Assembly: GCF_001888185.1 (NCBI RefSeq)
Contig: NZ_CP016364.1
Location: 2,728,001 to 2,792,000 of the forward strand
Reading direction: 5' to 3'
DNA: 64,000 bases
DNA from: Phaeobacter porticola
GTDB lineage: Bacteria; Pseudomonadota; Alphaproteobacteria; Rhodobacterales; Rhodobacteraceae
Part shown: positions 26,874-35,238 of the stretch, piece by piece
Layout: each line of letters begins with the position of its first letter
Numbering within the stretch: position 1 is the first letter of the stretch
Position numbers and translations under genes: made by a program
The notes under the pieces: generated by a model
Told to the model about the DNA's origin: nothing
Databases searched by the model: none
The model's input: only the letters and a program-made list of their open reading frames with translations

Positions 26874-28793
26874 TTACGTCCTGCCCTGACGCAAGTCATC
26901 AATCGCGGCAAACACCAGTTCGGGTTGTGAATACAGGAGCATGGTCCCGGCGCGCTTGCTCACCCTGACCTGAAGATTGGCACCGCTACCAATCGCAGCC
27001 TGCAACTTGTCAGGCGGAGTCACCTTATCCTCGCCACCATGCAGATAGATGGTCGGAGCAGAGTTGGCGCTGTAGCGCATATCCCGTGCACGGACAGCAA
27101 GCCGCAGATCGGTTTCATAGCCGCCACGTCCCTGTTGCATCATCATGGCATGACTCTGGTTTAGCACTGCGCTCAGCGCTGGATCCGCCAGCAGCCTACG
27201 ATCAGCACTGTCGCGGGCAATCTGGCGTGAAACCAGAACCTGCGGCCCTTTCTGGCGAACCGAGCGTGACCAGCTGCGCACCACCAGCGGCAACACCGCG
27301 CTTGCGTGCACAGCGCTTAGTGCCATGGCCCGTTGGTGGCCGCGCAGGGCCGCAGCATGGCCGACGCCGGACAGTGGCAATGTTGCACCAACACAGATCA
27401 CCCCGCCCAGCCGGTCCCTCAGGCGACGCGCTGCCACCGCCGCAAACAAGCAACCGCTGCGATGGCCAAGCAAGATCGGTGCATCAAGCCCCTCGGCGTC
27501 CATCAGCGCCTCCAGCTGGGTTACAAACAAATCAATTGGATCGGCCTCTCGTGGCAGCCGATCAGAGGCGCCATAACCAAAGCGCAGCGGTGCAAACAGA
27601 CGCAGGCCCCGCGCGCGCAGCCTATGCTGCAAGCGTTGGACCCCGGCGACCCCGTCAAAAATACCATGTACAAAGATCACCGGCCGCCCCTGCTCCGCAC
27701 CAAAGCATAGGTAGCGCGACCGCAGGCCGGACGGTAAATCAAGCTTGTGTTGCAGCGGCAGGTCTGCGCCCGTCGCGATCTCTGTATCCCGTACTGTCTG
27801 CTTCATCAGATACGCCAGAAATCGCAGCATCTCAGGGCAGCTTGGCGCGCAGGTCTTGACGACCATGCGCCCCAGCACTGCCAGTTCAGGGCCACGCTGG
27901 CCCCCTGTCCCCAAACGCAACTCTACCCAGCCGTCGCCCGTCAGCAGACCTCGCAGCAGTGACATCTCATCCTGCTCAAACCCAAATCGTCTTGCCACGC
28001 GGCACGCGGCAGGATCGGACCATGCCGTCTGCAACCTTTCTATCAGGAATGCCGGTGTGGTTGGATCTCCCGTATGCGCAGGAGGCAAAGCCGCGCTCCC
28101 CCCTGTAACCTCGTTCCCCTGATCGGAGTCGATGAATGTACTGCAGTAGCCGGACAAACCCGCCCGACCACCAAGTGATTGACACATCAGCAAACTACCG
28201 TCGTCTTGCCTCAGAAGAGCGAGGGCCGGGCGCAGTACTGTCGGCGAAAAGAGATCTCGCCACTGTGGCAAAGCCGTGGCGTCCAGAGCCAACCTTTCAG
28301 AAATCCAAGAATCAGTTACCCGCCCGCTGGCAGGCCAGTTGCCTCCGGCGGCAAGGATATCCCCCTCGCGCGCAGTCAACAGCCAATCCGCAGCGCTACA
28401 GGGCAACACGTCCTGAAGATCCGGCCAGCATCCGTGGTTCTGAGCGGCAACAAGCCGGCTTCTAAGATAGAGTGCACGGCCAAAATGACGGGTGATCAGC
28501 GCCTGCCGGTCTGTTGCATCTTGTGGGGAAATTTCAGACCAGAGCCCCGGTTTACCTGAGGCCAATCTCAGTTCTGTGATGGGCTGCGCGCCTCCGTCAA
28601 ACGCGGTATCCACAATTTCATCTGTGCTGGACCCAGTTGCGACACCAGCCAAATCATTGCACCCAGCCCGTTCAAGCCGGTCCCGCCATGCTCCGGCCTT
28701 AGCCGCACCCAACACAGAAACGTAGACGGCGGCGATCACCGTTTCGTCTGACAACCCATCTGGACCAATGATATCCTCTGCCGTTTTACCCAC
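26874..28793 (-). CDS. LuxR-like HTH protein fused to a catalytically degenerate alpha/beta hydrolase
   Basis: A 639-residue protein. Residues 1-250 are PAS-like sensor sequence; 258-330 resemble a LuxR-type helix-turn-helix (RVARRFGFEQDEMSLLRGLL, then PELAVLGRMVVKT); 350-639 are an alpha/beta hydrolase fold (RPVIFVHGIFDG near 370). The nucleophile elbow reads G443-H-R-S-G447, with Arg445 where GxSxG has Ser. The acid Asp589 is present (GGEDKVTPP), but the His position, usually AGH, is Thr617 (RAGTMLLYSQPE). Two of three catalytic residues are thus missing. I infer a transcription factor with a ligand-binding pseudo-hydrolase rather than an enzyme. It is monocistronic. Confidence 0.75.
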   Translation of the reverse strand: MGKTAEDIIGPDGLSDETVIAAVYVSVLGAAKAGAWRDRLERAGCNDLAGVATGSSTDEIVDTAFDGGAQPITELRLASGKPGLWSEISPQDATDRQALITRHFGRALYLRSRLVAAQNHGCWPDLQDVLPCSAADWLLTAREGDILAAGGNWPASGRVTDSWISERLALDATALPQWRDLFSPTVLRPALALLRQDDGSLLMCQSLGGRAGLSGYCSTFIDSDQGNEVTGGSAALPPAHTGDPTTPAFLIERLQTAWSDPAACRVARRFGFEQDEMSLLRGLLTGDGWVELRLGTGGQRGPELAVLGRMVVKTCAPSCPEMLRFLAYLMKQTVRDTEIATGADLPLQHKLDLPSGLRSRYLCFGAEQGRPVIFVHGIFDGVAGVQRLQHRLRARGLRLFAPLRFGYGASDRLPREADPIDLFVTQLEALMDAEGLDAPILLGHRSGCLFAAVAARRLRDRLGGVICVGATLPLSGVGHAAALRGHQRAMALSAVHASAVLPLVVRSWSRSVRQKGPQVLVSRQIARDSADRRLLADPALSAVLNQSHAMMMQQGRGGYETDLRLAVRARDMRYSANSAPTIYLHGGEDKVTPPDKLQAAIGSGANLQVRVSKRAGTMLLYSQPELVFAAIDDLRQGRT

Positions 28794-29186
28794 GGCCCCT
28801 CCTCAGCAACACACACACGCAAAACGCGCGCAACTTGCAAAAATCACAACAGGTAACACGCCTGCCGGTCATCGCAGCAGAACATGTGCATCCTGTGCAG
28901 GCAGACCTGTTCTCCTAGATCTGATCAACCCATGATGCAGTCACGCGCCCTGCTACAGACACGCGGCATTTTATTGACCGCGCCTCCTCCCCGAAACCGG
29001 CCTATCCCCTGTCACCGCAGCCAACGCGGCAGAACATTGCGCGGACCCTAGAATAAAGGGGTCACACTTATCAACACATTTTTCGCGCCAAGGTAGAGTG
29101 ACGCGATATTCATCATATCGACGACGGCAGCCAAGCTTTACCAATCGCAGCGACGGGCACAACGACGTTGGTCCCGCCACATCATC
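28794..29186. other. Gene-free stretch of about 390 bp
   Basis: No convincing gene on either strand. A minus-strand frame at 28971-29180 encodes Arg/Cys-rich, low-quality sequence and is rejected. There is no strong hairpin. The part nearest 28793 should hold the promoter of the LuxR-like gene. Confidence 0.5.
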
Positions 29187-29633
29187 TCAGCCAGCTTCGA
29201 CAGCAGCGCGCATCTGGTCTGCGTGGGCTTTCAGCACACTGGGATTTGCCATGATGCCGGGCGGACGCACCGTGTCGCCGTCGCGACGGGGCAGTATATG
29301 AAAATGAAGATGAAACACCTCTTGGCCACCCGCAGCCTCGTTGAACTGCTGCACCGTGACCCCCTGGGCATCAAAAGCCCGCATCGCGATGTGGCTCATT
29401 TTCTGCGCTGTGGCCATTACGGCAGCCAACTGTTCTGGTGACGCATCCAGAAAGTTGCGGCAAGGCGTTTTGGGGATCACCAGCATGTGGCCATCAGACC
29501 GTGGCATAATATCCATGAACACCATCGTGTCGCTGTTTTCATAAACCTTGTGGGCAGGCAGCTCTCCACGAAGAATTTTTGCGAAGATATTGTTTGGATC
29601 GTAACGCGCCACTATCTGAACTCCGTAAGTCAT
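29187..29633 (-). CDS. HIT-family nucleotide hydrolase/transferase
   Basis: A 148-residue protein starting at ATG 29633 (MTYGVQIV); an extension to 29654 is possible. It follows the bacterial HIT pattern: NNIFAKILRGELPAHKVYE near residue 15, GHMLVIPKTPCRNFLD near 50, and the His triad in FHLHFHILPR near 110. HIT proteins cleave adenosine-linked dinucleotides or AMP-lysine type bonds. It is a single gene on the minus strand with no functional link visible to ctaD. Confidence 0.9.
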   Translation of the reverse strand: MTYGVQIVARYDPNNIFAKILRGELPAHKVYENSDTMVFMDIMPRSDGHMLVIPKTPCRNFLDASPEQLAAVMATAQKMSHIAMRAFDAQGVTVQQFNEAAGGQEVFHLHFHILPRRDGDTVRPPGIMANPSVLKAHADQMRAAVEAG

Positions 29634-29820
29634 CTGACGGTTTTGTGCGCCCACCCGGCATCTGGGTCAAGCGTACAGCGTCATTTTGATCAACATTTGG
29701 CACCTCTCTGTGGCCTGACCTCGTGAATTGCGCAGGTGTGGTTGCACAGACATAGGCCCGCTTACCGCACCTAGGGGCGGACCGTGCAGCCCCAAAGGGG
29801 CCTGCCCGCGACAATTATTC

Positions 29821-29834
29821 TTGATCCATATCAA
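29821..29834. promoter_or_regulatory. Perfect FNR/FnrL-type box upstream of ctaD
   Basis: TTGAT-CCAT-ATCAA matches the FNR consensus TTGAT-N4-ATCAA in all ten positions and lies 107 bp before the ctaD start. FnrL in Rhodobacter relatives switches terminal oxidases with oxygen; here repression or shift of aa3 oxidase at low oxygen is the simplest reading. Confidence 0.75.
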
Positions 29835-29941
29835 ACTCCGCCATTGAAGGCCTGCTACCGGCGAACTAAAACGCATGATGAGTCTAGGCCCACCGGAGAC
29901 GGATTTGCAGGGCCTATCGTTATGCAACAGGAGGCACCTTA

Positions 29942-31615
29942 ATGGCAGATGCAGCCATTCATGGTCACGGCCACGAAGACGAGCGCGGTTTCTTTACCCG
30001 CTGGTTCATGAGCACGAACCATAAGGATATCGGCATTCTCTACCTGATCGTTTCGGCGATCGTTGGTTTCATCTCCGTCGCGTTCACCGTTTACATGCGG
30101 CTTGAACTGATGGATCCCGGCGTTCAGTACATGTGCCTTGAAGGTGCACGTCTTATCGCAGACGCGTCCGCGGAATGTACCCCCAACGGGCACCTCTGGA
30201 ACGTATTGATTACTGGTCACGGCATCCTGATGATGTTCTTCGTGGTCATCCCTGCCTTGTTCGGCGGGTTCGGCAACTACTTCATGCCGCTGCAAATTGG
30301 CGCGCCGGACATGGCGTTCCCGCGGATGAACAACCTGTCGTTCTGGATGTATGTCGCAGGCACATCTCTGGCGGTCGCGTCGGTACTTAGCCCCGGCGGT
30401 AATGACCAGCTTGGCTCTGGTGTTGGTTGGGTTCTCTACCCGCCACTGTCCACCAACGAAGGCGGCTTCTCGATGGATCTCGCAATCTTTGCGGTCCACG
30501 TATCCGGTGCCTCTTCGATCCTGGGTGCGATCAACATGATCACCACCTTCCTGAACATGCGTGCACCGGGCATGACCCTCTTCAAGGTGCCGCTGTTTAG
30601 CTGGTCGATCTTCGTCACCTCCTGGCTGATCCTCTTGTCTCTGCCGGTTCTGGCAGGCGCGATCACCATGTTGCTGATGGACCGCAACTTTGGGTTCACC
30701 TTCTTTGATCCTGCCGGCGGTGGCGACCCGATCCTGTATCAGCACATCCTGTGGTTCTTTGGCCACCCGGAAGTGTACATCGTGATCCTGCCGGGCTTCG
30801 GCATCATCTCTCACGTGATCGCGACCTTCGCGCGCAAGCCAGTCTTTGGCTACCTGCCGATGGTCTGGGCGATCATTGCGATTGGTGTTCTGGGCTTCGT
30901 CGTTTGGGCGCACCACATGTACACCGTCGGCATGTCGCTGAACCAGCAGGCCTACTTCATGCTGGCCACAATGGTCATCGCGGTTCCGACCGGGGTAAAA
31001 GTGTTCTCGTGGATCGCCACCATGTGGGGCGGCTCGATCGAGTTCAAGGCACCAATGATGTTTGCGTTCGGCTTCCTGTTCCTGTTCACCGTTGGTGGTG
31101 TGACCGGTGTGGTTCTGTCACAGGCATCCGTGGACCGTGCATATCACGACACCTACTATGTGGTTGCGCACTTCCACTACGTGATGTCGCTGGGTGCTGT
31201 CTTTGCGATCTTCTCGGGCGTGTATTTCTACTTCGGTAAAATGACTGGTCGTCAGTACAACGAGCTGGGCGCTCAGATCCACTTTTGGATGTTTTTCATC
31301 GGCGCCAACCTGACCTTCTTCCCGCAACACTTCCTCGGGCGTCAGGGCATGCCGCGTCGTTACATCGACTATCCAGAAGGTTTCGCATATTGGAACAAGA
31401 TCTCGTCCTATGGCGCGTTCCTGTCCTTCGCTTCATTCATTCTGTTCTTTGGTGTTGTGATCTACTCGCTGCTGCGTGGCGCTCGCATCACCCAGAACAA
31501 CTACTGGAACGAATATGCGGACACACTGGAGTGGACGCTGCCTTGCCCACCACCAGAGCATACCTTTGAAACCCTGCCCAAGCAGGAAGAATGGGATCGT
31601 TCCCACTCGCACTAA
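29942..31615 (+). CDS. ctaD: Cytochrome c oxidase subunit I (aa3 type)
   Basis: A 557-residue, 12-helix protein with AGGAGG seven bases before ATG 29942. Heme and copper ligands lie in the usual places: [14 protein letters not shown] near residue 94 (low-spin heme a His), [15 protein letters not shown] near 276 (CuB His and cross-linked Tyr), AHHMYTVG near 325 (two CuB His) and [11 protein letters not shown] near 410 (heme a and a3 His). It reduces oxygen and pumps protons. The other subunit genes are not adjacent, as is usual for ctaD in Rhodobacteraceae. A FNR box upstream and a terminator downstream mark a single-gene unit. Confidence 0.98.
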   Translation: MADAAIHGHGHEDERGFFTRWFMSTNHKDIGILYLIVSAIVGFISVAFTVYMRLELMDPGVQYMCLEGARLIADASAECTPNGHLWNVLITGHGILMMFFVVIPALFGGFGNYFMPLQIGAPDMAFPRMNNLSFWMYVAGTSLAVASVLSPGGNDQLGSGVGWVLYPPLSTNEGGFSMDLAIFAVHVSGASSILGAINMITTFLNMRAPGMTLFKVPLFSWSIFVTSWLILLSLPVLAGAITMLLMDRNFGFTFFDPAGGGDPILYQHILWFFGHPEVYIVILPGFGIISHVIATFARKPVFGYLPMVWAIIAIGVLGFVVWAHHMYTVGMSLNQQAYFMLATMVIAVPTGVKVFSWIATMWGGSIEFKAPMMFAFGFLFLFTVGGVTGVVLSQASVDRAYHDTYYVVAHFHYVMSLGAVFAIFSGVYFYFGKMTGRQYNELGAQIHFWMFFIGANLTFFPQHFLGRQGMPRRYIDYPEGFAYWNKISSYGAFLSFASFILFFGVVIYSLLRGARITQNNYWNEYADTLEWTLPCPPPEHTFETLPKQEEWDRSHSH

Positions 31616-31642
31616 GGTACGCCTTGCATCTGACATGAGACA

Positions 31643-31675
31643 GGCCCCGGAGCAGCATGCGTCCGGGGCCTTTTT
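31643..31675 (+). terminator. Intrinsic terminator of ctaD
   Basis: GGCCCCGGA (31643-31651), a ten-base loop, TCCGGGGCC (31662-31670) and five T. Confidence 0.92.
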
Positions 31676-31738
31676 CTTGCGCCGCTAACAAGGCATCAGC
31701 ACCCTAGACACGCGCGGTCACCACGCTAAATTTCCGCC

Positions 31739-32224
31739 ATGCCGTATCACTGGATCACATCACAGTCCGACACCTGCCAAGAGCTGCATCTCTGGCCGCA
31801 TCAGTCGCTGCCACCAGAAGGCTATGTCCGTTTTCTGGGCGCGCTAGCTGTGCTTATCACCATCCCGATGATCCCGCTTCTGGGCAGCGCCGCACTTTGG
31901 GGCGTGCTGCCCTTTGTGACGGCCACGCTGTTTGCGGTGAAATGGGCCCTGGATCGCAGCCGCCGTGATCGCCATGTGCTGGAGGTGCTGACGCTGGACC
32001 CGACTGAGGCGCATCTGGAGCGGATCAACCCCACCGGCAAGCGTCAAAGCTGGAGCTGCAACCGCTTCTGGACCAGAGTTGAGCTGCACGCAGATGATGG
32101 ACCCGTCCCCAGCTATGTCACGCTGCGGGGCAGTGGCCGCGAAGTGGAGATCGGCGCTTTCCTCAGCGAGGACGAGCGCAAGGCGCTCTATGATGAATTG
32201 CAGACTGCGCTCAGCCGCACCTGA
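31739..32224 (+). CDS. DUF2244 integral membrane protein
   Basis: A 161-residue protein with two adjacent helices at about 30-75 (FLGALAVLITIPMIPLLGSA and LPFVTATLFAVKWAL) followed by a soluble beta-rich domain (HVLEVLTLDPTEAHLERINP, VTLRGSGREVEIGAFLSEDE). This is the DUF2244 family found beside cytochrome oxidase and related genes in alphaproteobacteria; the function is unknown. It lies after the ctaD terminator, so it probably has its own promoter, yet proximity to ctaD is recurrent in the group. Confidence 0.88.
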   Translation: MPYHWITSQSDTCQELHLWPHQSLPPEGYVRFLGALAVLITIPMIPLLGSAALWGVLPFVTATLFAVKWALDRSRRDRHVLEVLTLDPTEAHLERINPTGKRQSWSCNRFWTRVELHADDGPVPSYVTLRGSGREVEIGAFLSEDERKALYDELQTALSRT

Positions 32225-32445
32225 ACACGCCTGTATCCGCAACAGCTTTGACTTTTATCGCGATGCCCATTATCAGGGTCGGATGTCCAATGCGTCTGCG
32301 CTCTTTTCGACTGTATATTATCCGCTGTTTACATAACGGCGGGCGCATTTTCATATCTTGATGTTCATCCCGTCGCGATCCGGCGGTCAGAGGCAACATC
32401 CCCAACATCCCATCGGTATCGCGGCCCAAGGCGGAGCCCGTTTCG

Positions 32446-33246
32446 ATGTCCCTATCTGCTCAGTTTTCCTGTGTCGGCCTTATTGGCTTTGGCGCTTTTG
32501 GCAAGTTGATCGCCCACAATCTGGCCCCACATGTACCGCTCCGGGTCCACGACCCTGTTGCTCAACACGCCGCAGCTGAACCATCTCCGTCGTTGCGTCA
32601 CACTTCTCTGGCCAAGGCAGCGGCCTGTCCGCTGGTGATCCTGGCCGTCCCGGTCAGCGCACTGGCCGCGCTCTGTCGCCAAATTTCCCCAGATTTGCGT
32701 CCCGGCACGGTGGTTATGGATGTCGGTTCAGTCAAACTAACTCCGTGTGAGACGATGCAGCAGCTCCTTCCCCCGGATGTGGAACTGCTGGGAAGCCATC
32801 CGCTTTTCGGCCCACAAAGCACCAAATCAGGCATCGCAGGACATAAGATCGCGCTCTGCCCGCTGCGCGGGAACAGCCATCGCCACATCGCCGCGCTGCT
32901 ACGTCACCTCTTTGGCCTTAAGGTAATCACGACCACACCGGCAGACCATGACCGCGAACTGGCGATTGTTCAGGGGCTGACACACATGATTGCAAAAGTG
33001 CTGGACCAAATGACCCCCGGCAAGCTGGGCATGACCACCGCCAGTTTTGATCTGTTGCAGCAAGCAAGCCGTATGGTCAGCGGTGATTCACCCGGCGTGC
33101 TGGGCGCCATCCTGCGCGACAATCCCTTTGCCGCCGAGGTCCGTGACGATTTCCTGCGACGCGCAGCGCAGCTGGGGGCAATCGACAATAGCACCACCAT
33201 GAGCCCCGCCAAAGAAAAAGACCCGCCAATGCTGGCAGGTCTCTGA
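32446..33246 (+). CDS. tyrA: Prephenate/arogenate dehydrogenase
   Basis: A 266-residue protein from ATG 32446. The Rossmann domain opens with CVGLIGFGAFGKLIAHNLAP; catalytic-side features include VVMDVGSVKLTPCETMQQLL near 90 and LLGSHPLFGPQSTKSG near 115 (conserved His). The C-terminal helical dimer domain has DHDRELAIVQGLTHMIAKVL near 170. It converts prephenate or arogenate toward tyrosine. At 266 residues it is the short form without ACT domain, so feedback by tyrosine through ACT is not expected. No aro genes adjoin it. Confidence 0.88.
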   Translation: MSLSAQFSCVGLIGFGAFGKLIAHNLAPHVPLRVHDPVAQHAAAEPSPSLRHTSLAKAAACPLVILAVPVSALAALCRQISPDLRPGTVVMDVGSVKLTPCETMQQLLPPDVELLGSHPLFGPQSTKSGIAGHKIALCPLRGNSHRHIAALLRHLFGLKVITTTPADHDRELAIVQGLTHMIAKVLDQMTPGKLGMTTASFDLLQQASRMVSGDSPGVLGAILRDNPFAAEVRDDFLRRAAQLGAIDNSTTMSPAKEKDPPMLAGL

Positions 33247-33277
33247 CATCATTCACCTCTGCCCGCCGAAAACCGGA

Positions 33278-33751
33278 TCAGCAGTTGCCACCTTGGCAAA
33301 GCTGATCCTTCACCAATGGTCCGACTTTGCCAAAATCCATCTGACCGGTATATTTTCCCTTCAGCGCACCCATAACCTTGCCCATGTCGCGGATCGACTC
33401 AGCTCCGGTCTCTGCAACGGCAACCTGTACCGCCTTTGCGACCTCTTCGTCGCTCAGCTGTTTGGGGAGGAATTCTTCAATGATCGAAATCTCGCCCAGC
33501 TCGCGCTCGGCCAAGTCCAGACGTCCACCTTCTTCGTAGGCACGCGCGCTTTCGTTGCGCTGTTTGGTCATTTTCCCAAGGATCGCAAGGATTTCAGCAT
33601 CTCCGATGCCAGCGCCTTCACCATCCACACGGCCAGCAATTTCGCGATCCTTGATCGCGGCATTGATCAGACGCAGGGTTGCCAGTCGGGCTGCTGCGCG
33701 GTCTTTCATGGCCTGTTTCAGGGCCTGATTGACCCGAGTTCGCGTATCCAT
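33278..33751 (-). CDS. GatB/YqeY-domain protein
   Basis: A 157-residue protein from ATG 33751 (MDTRTRVNQALKQAMK). YqeY family marks are ATLRLINAAIKDREIAGR near residue 25, AILGKMTKQRNESARAYEEG near 65 and IIEEFLPKQLSDEEV near 95, ending with MGKVMGALKGKYTGQMDFGK. It corresponds to the tail domain of GatB, the Glu-tRNA(Gln) amidotransferase subunit, as a free protein; its role is not settled. It is divergent from carA, an arrangement that recurs in Rhodobacteraceae. Confidence 0.92.
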   Translation of the reverse strand: MDTRTRVNQALKQAMKDRAAARLATLRLINAAIKDREIAGRVDGEGAGIGDAEILAILGKMTKQRNESARAYEEGGRLDLAERELGEISIIEEFLPKQLSDEEVAKAVQVAVAETGAESIRDMGKVMGALKGKYTGQMDFGKVGPLVKDQLCQGGNC

Positions 33752-33937
33752 ATTTCTGTCCATTCCCACGGAGTCGGAACCAGATCTTTACCGAAAGTGG
33801 TAGTGCAATTCAAGTTGGCGCTCTGAGAATGACGCTGGGGCAAGCCGTTGCACAGCCATGGTACCGGCGCAGGCTTGACGCCTTGCGCCCCTACCCTTAC
33901 ATACCCGTGAATTTTGCCCATATTGGAGAGTCGCGCC

Positions 33938-35101
33938 ATGGCCGATACCGTCCCACCCAAGCCCACCGCATGTTTGGCGCTTGCTGATGGCACCATCTTT
34001 TATGGAACCGGCTTTGGCGCCACCGGCGAGACCGTCGCCGAACTCTGCTTCAACACCGCCATGACCGGCTATCAAGAAATCATGACTGATCCCTCTTATG
34101 CCGGACAGATCGTGACGTTCACTTTCCCCCATATTGGCAACACCGGTGTCACCCCCGAGGACGACGAAACCGCTGATCCCGTTGCCGCTGGCATGGTGGT
34201 GAAATGGGACCCAACCCAGTCCTCCAACTGGCGCGCCACTGAAGAGCTGAAGACCTGGCTCACCCGCACCGGACGCATCGCCATCGGCGGTCTCGACACC
34301 CGTCGCCTGACCCGCGCCATCCGCCAACAGGGTGCCCCGCATGTGGCCCTGGCACACGATCCCGACGGCAATTTCGACATCGAGGCACTGGTCGCCAAGG
34401 CCCGCGAGTGGTCAGGCTTGGAAGGGCTGGATCTGGCAAAGGACGTTACCTGTGCCCAAAGCTATCGCTGGGACGAGATGCGGTGGGCTTGGCCCGACGG
34501 CTACAACTGCCAAAATGCCCCCAAGCACAAAGTGGTTGCCATAGATTATGGCGCCAAGCGCAACATCTTGCGCTGCCTTGCGTCGGCTGGCTGTGACGTC
34601 ACCGTGCTGCCCGCTTCCGCAACCGCCGAAGATGTGCTGGCCCATACCCCCGATGGGGTGTTCCTGTCCAACGGACCCGGCGATCCTGCGGCCACCGGCG
34701 CCTACGCCGTGCCGATGATCAAGCAGATCCTCGACACCACGGACCTGCCCATGTTCGGTATCTGCCTTGGCCACCAGATGCTGGCGCTGGCGCTTGGCGG
34801 CAAGACCGTCAAAATGAACCACGGCCATCACGGTGCCAACCACCCGGTGAAGGAGAATGCCACCGGCAAGGTTGAAATCACCTCGATGAACCACGGGTTT
34901 GCCGTTGATGGTCAAAGCCTGCCGGACGGTGTCGAAGAAACCCATGTTTCGCTGTTCGATGGGTCCAATTGCGGCATTCGCATCTCCGATCGCCCGGTTT
35001 ACTCGGTGCAGCACCACCCCGAGGCCAGCCCAGGTCCACAAGATAGCTTTTACCTGTTTGAACGCTTTTCCGAGGCCATGGACGCACGCAAATCTGCGTA
35101 A
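33938..35101 (+). CDS. carA: Carbamoyl-phosphate synthase small subunit
   Basis: A 387-residue protein from ATG 33938, with GGAGAG upstream. The N-terminal domain holds FNTAMTGYQEIMTDPSYAGQ; the class I glutaminase domain begins near 190 (HKVVAIDYGAKRNILRCLA), with the nucleophile in MFGICLGHQMLALALGG (Cys near 280) and the His-Glu dyad in VQHHPEASPGP near 365. It supplies ammonia to CarB for carbamoyl phosphate used in arginine and pyrimidine synthesis. carB is not in the window, as is usual here. Activity-essential residues are intact. Confidence 0.97.
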   Translation: MADTVPPKPTACLALADGTIFYGTGFGATGETVAELCFNTAMTGYQEIMTDPSYAGQIVTFTFPHIGNTGVTPEDDETADPVAAGMVVKWDPTQSSNWRATEELKTWLTRTGRIAIGGLDTRRLTRAIRQQGAPHVALAHDPDGNFDIEALVAKAREWSGLEGLDLAKDVTCAQSYRWDEMRWAWPDGYNCQNAPKHKVVAIDYGAKRNILRCLASAGCDVTVLPASATAEDVLAHTPDGVFLSNGPGDPAATGAYAVPMIKQILDTTDLPMFGICLGHQMLALALGGKTVKMNHGHHGANHPVKENATGKVEITSMNHGFAVDGQSLPDGVEETHVSLFDGSNCGIRISDRPVYSVQHHPEASPGPQDSFYLFERFSEAMDARKSA

Positions 35102-35238
35102 TATCGCCCGCGCGAGATAAGCCTGCGCAAAAAATACCCTCCCCATGGCAGGGTTTTGCTATGGGGATCAAAGGCTTGCCAAAATAGACCGGCAAAATAA
35201 CACTTGCCCGAATCCATGACCGCATAAACTGTGTAGTC

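Noticed and set aside
28971-29180. Short minus-strand frame in the gap beside the HIT gene
   Set aside because: Arg/Cys-rich sequence with no start context; more like noncoding DNA.
29939-30916. Minus-strand frame opposite ctaD (325 codons)
   Set aside because: Low-complexity Arg/Asp/His-rich translation antisense to a firm ctaD; no start signals.
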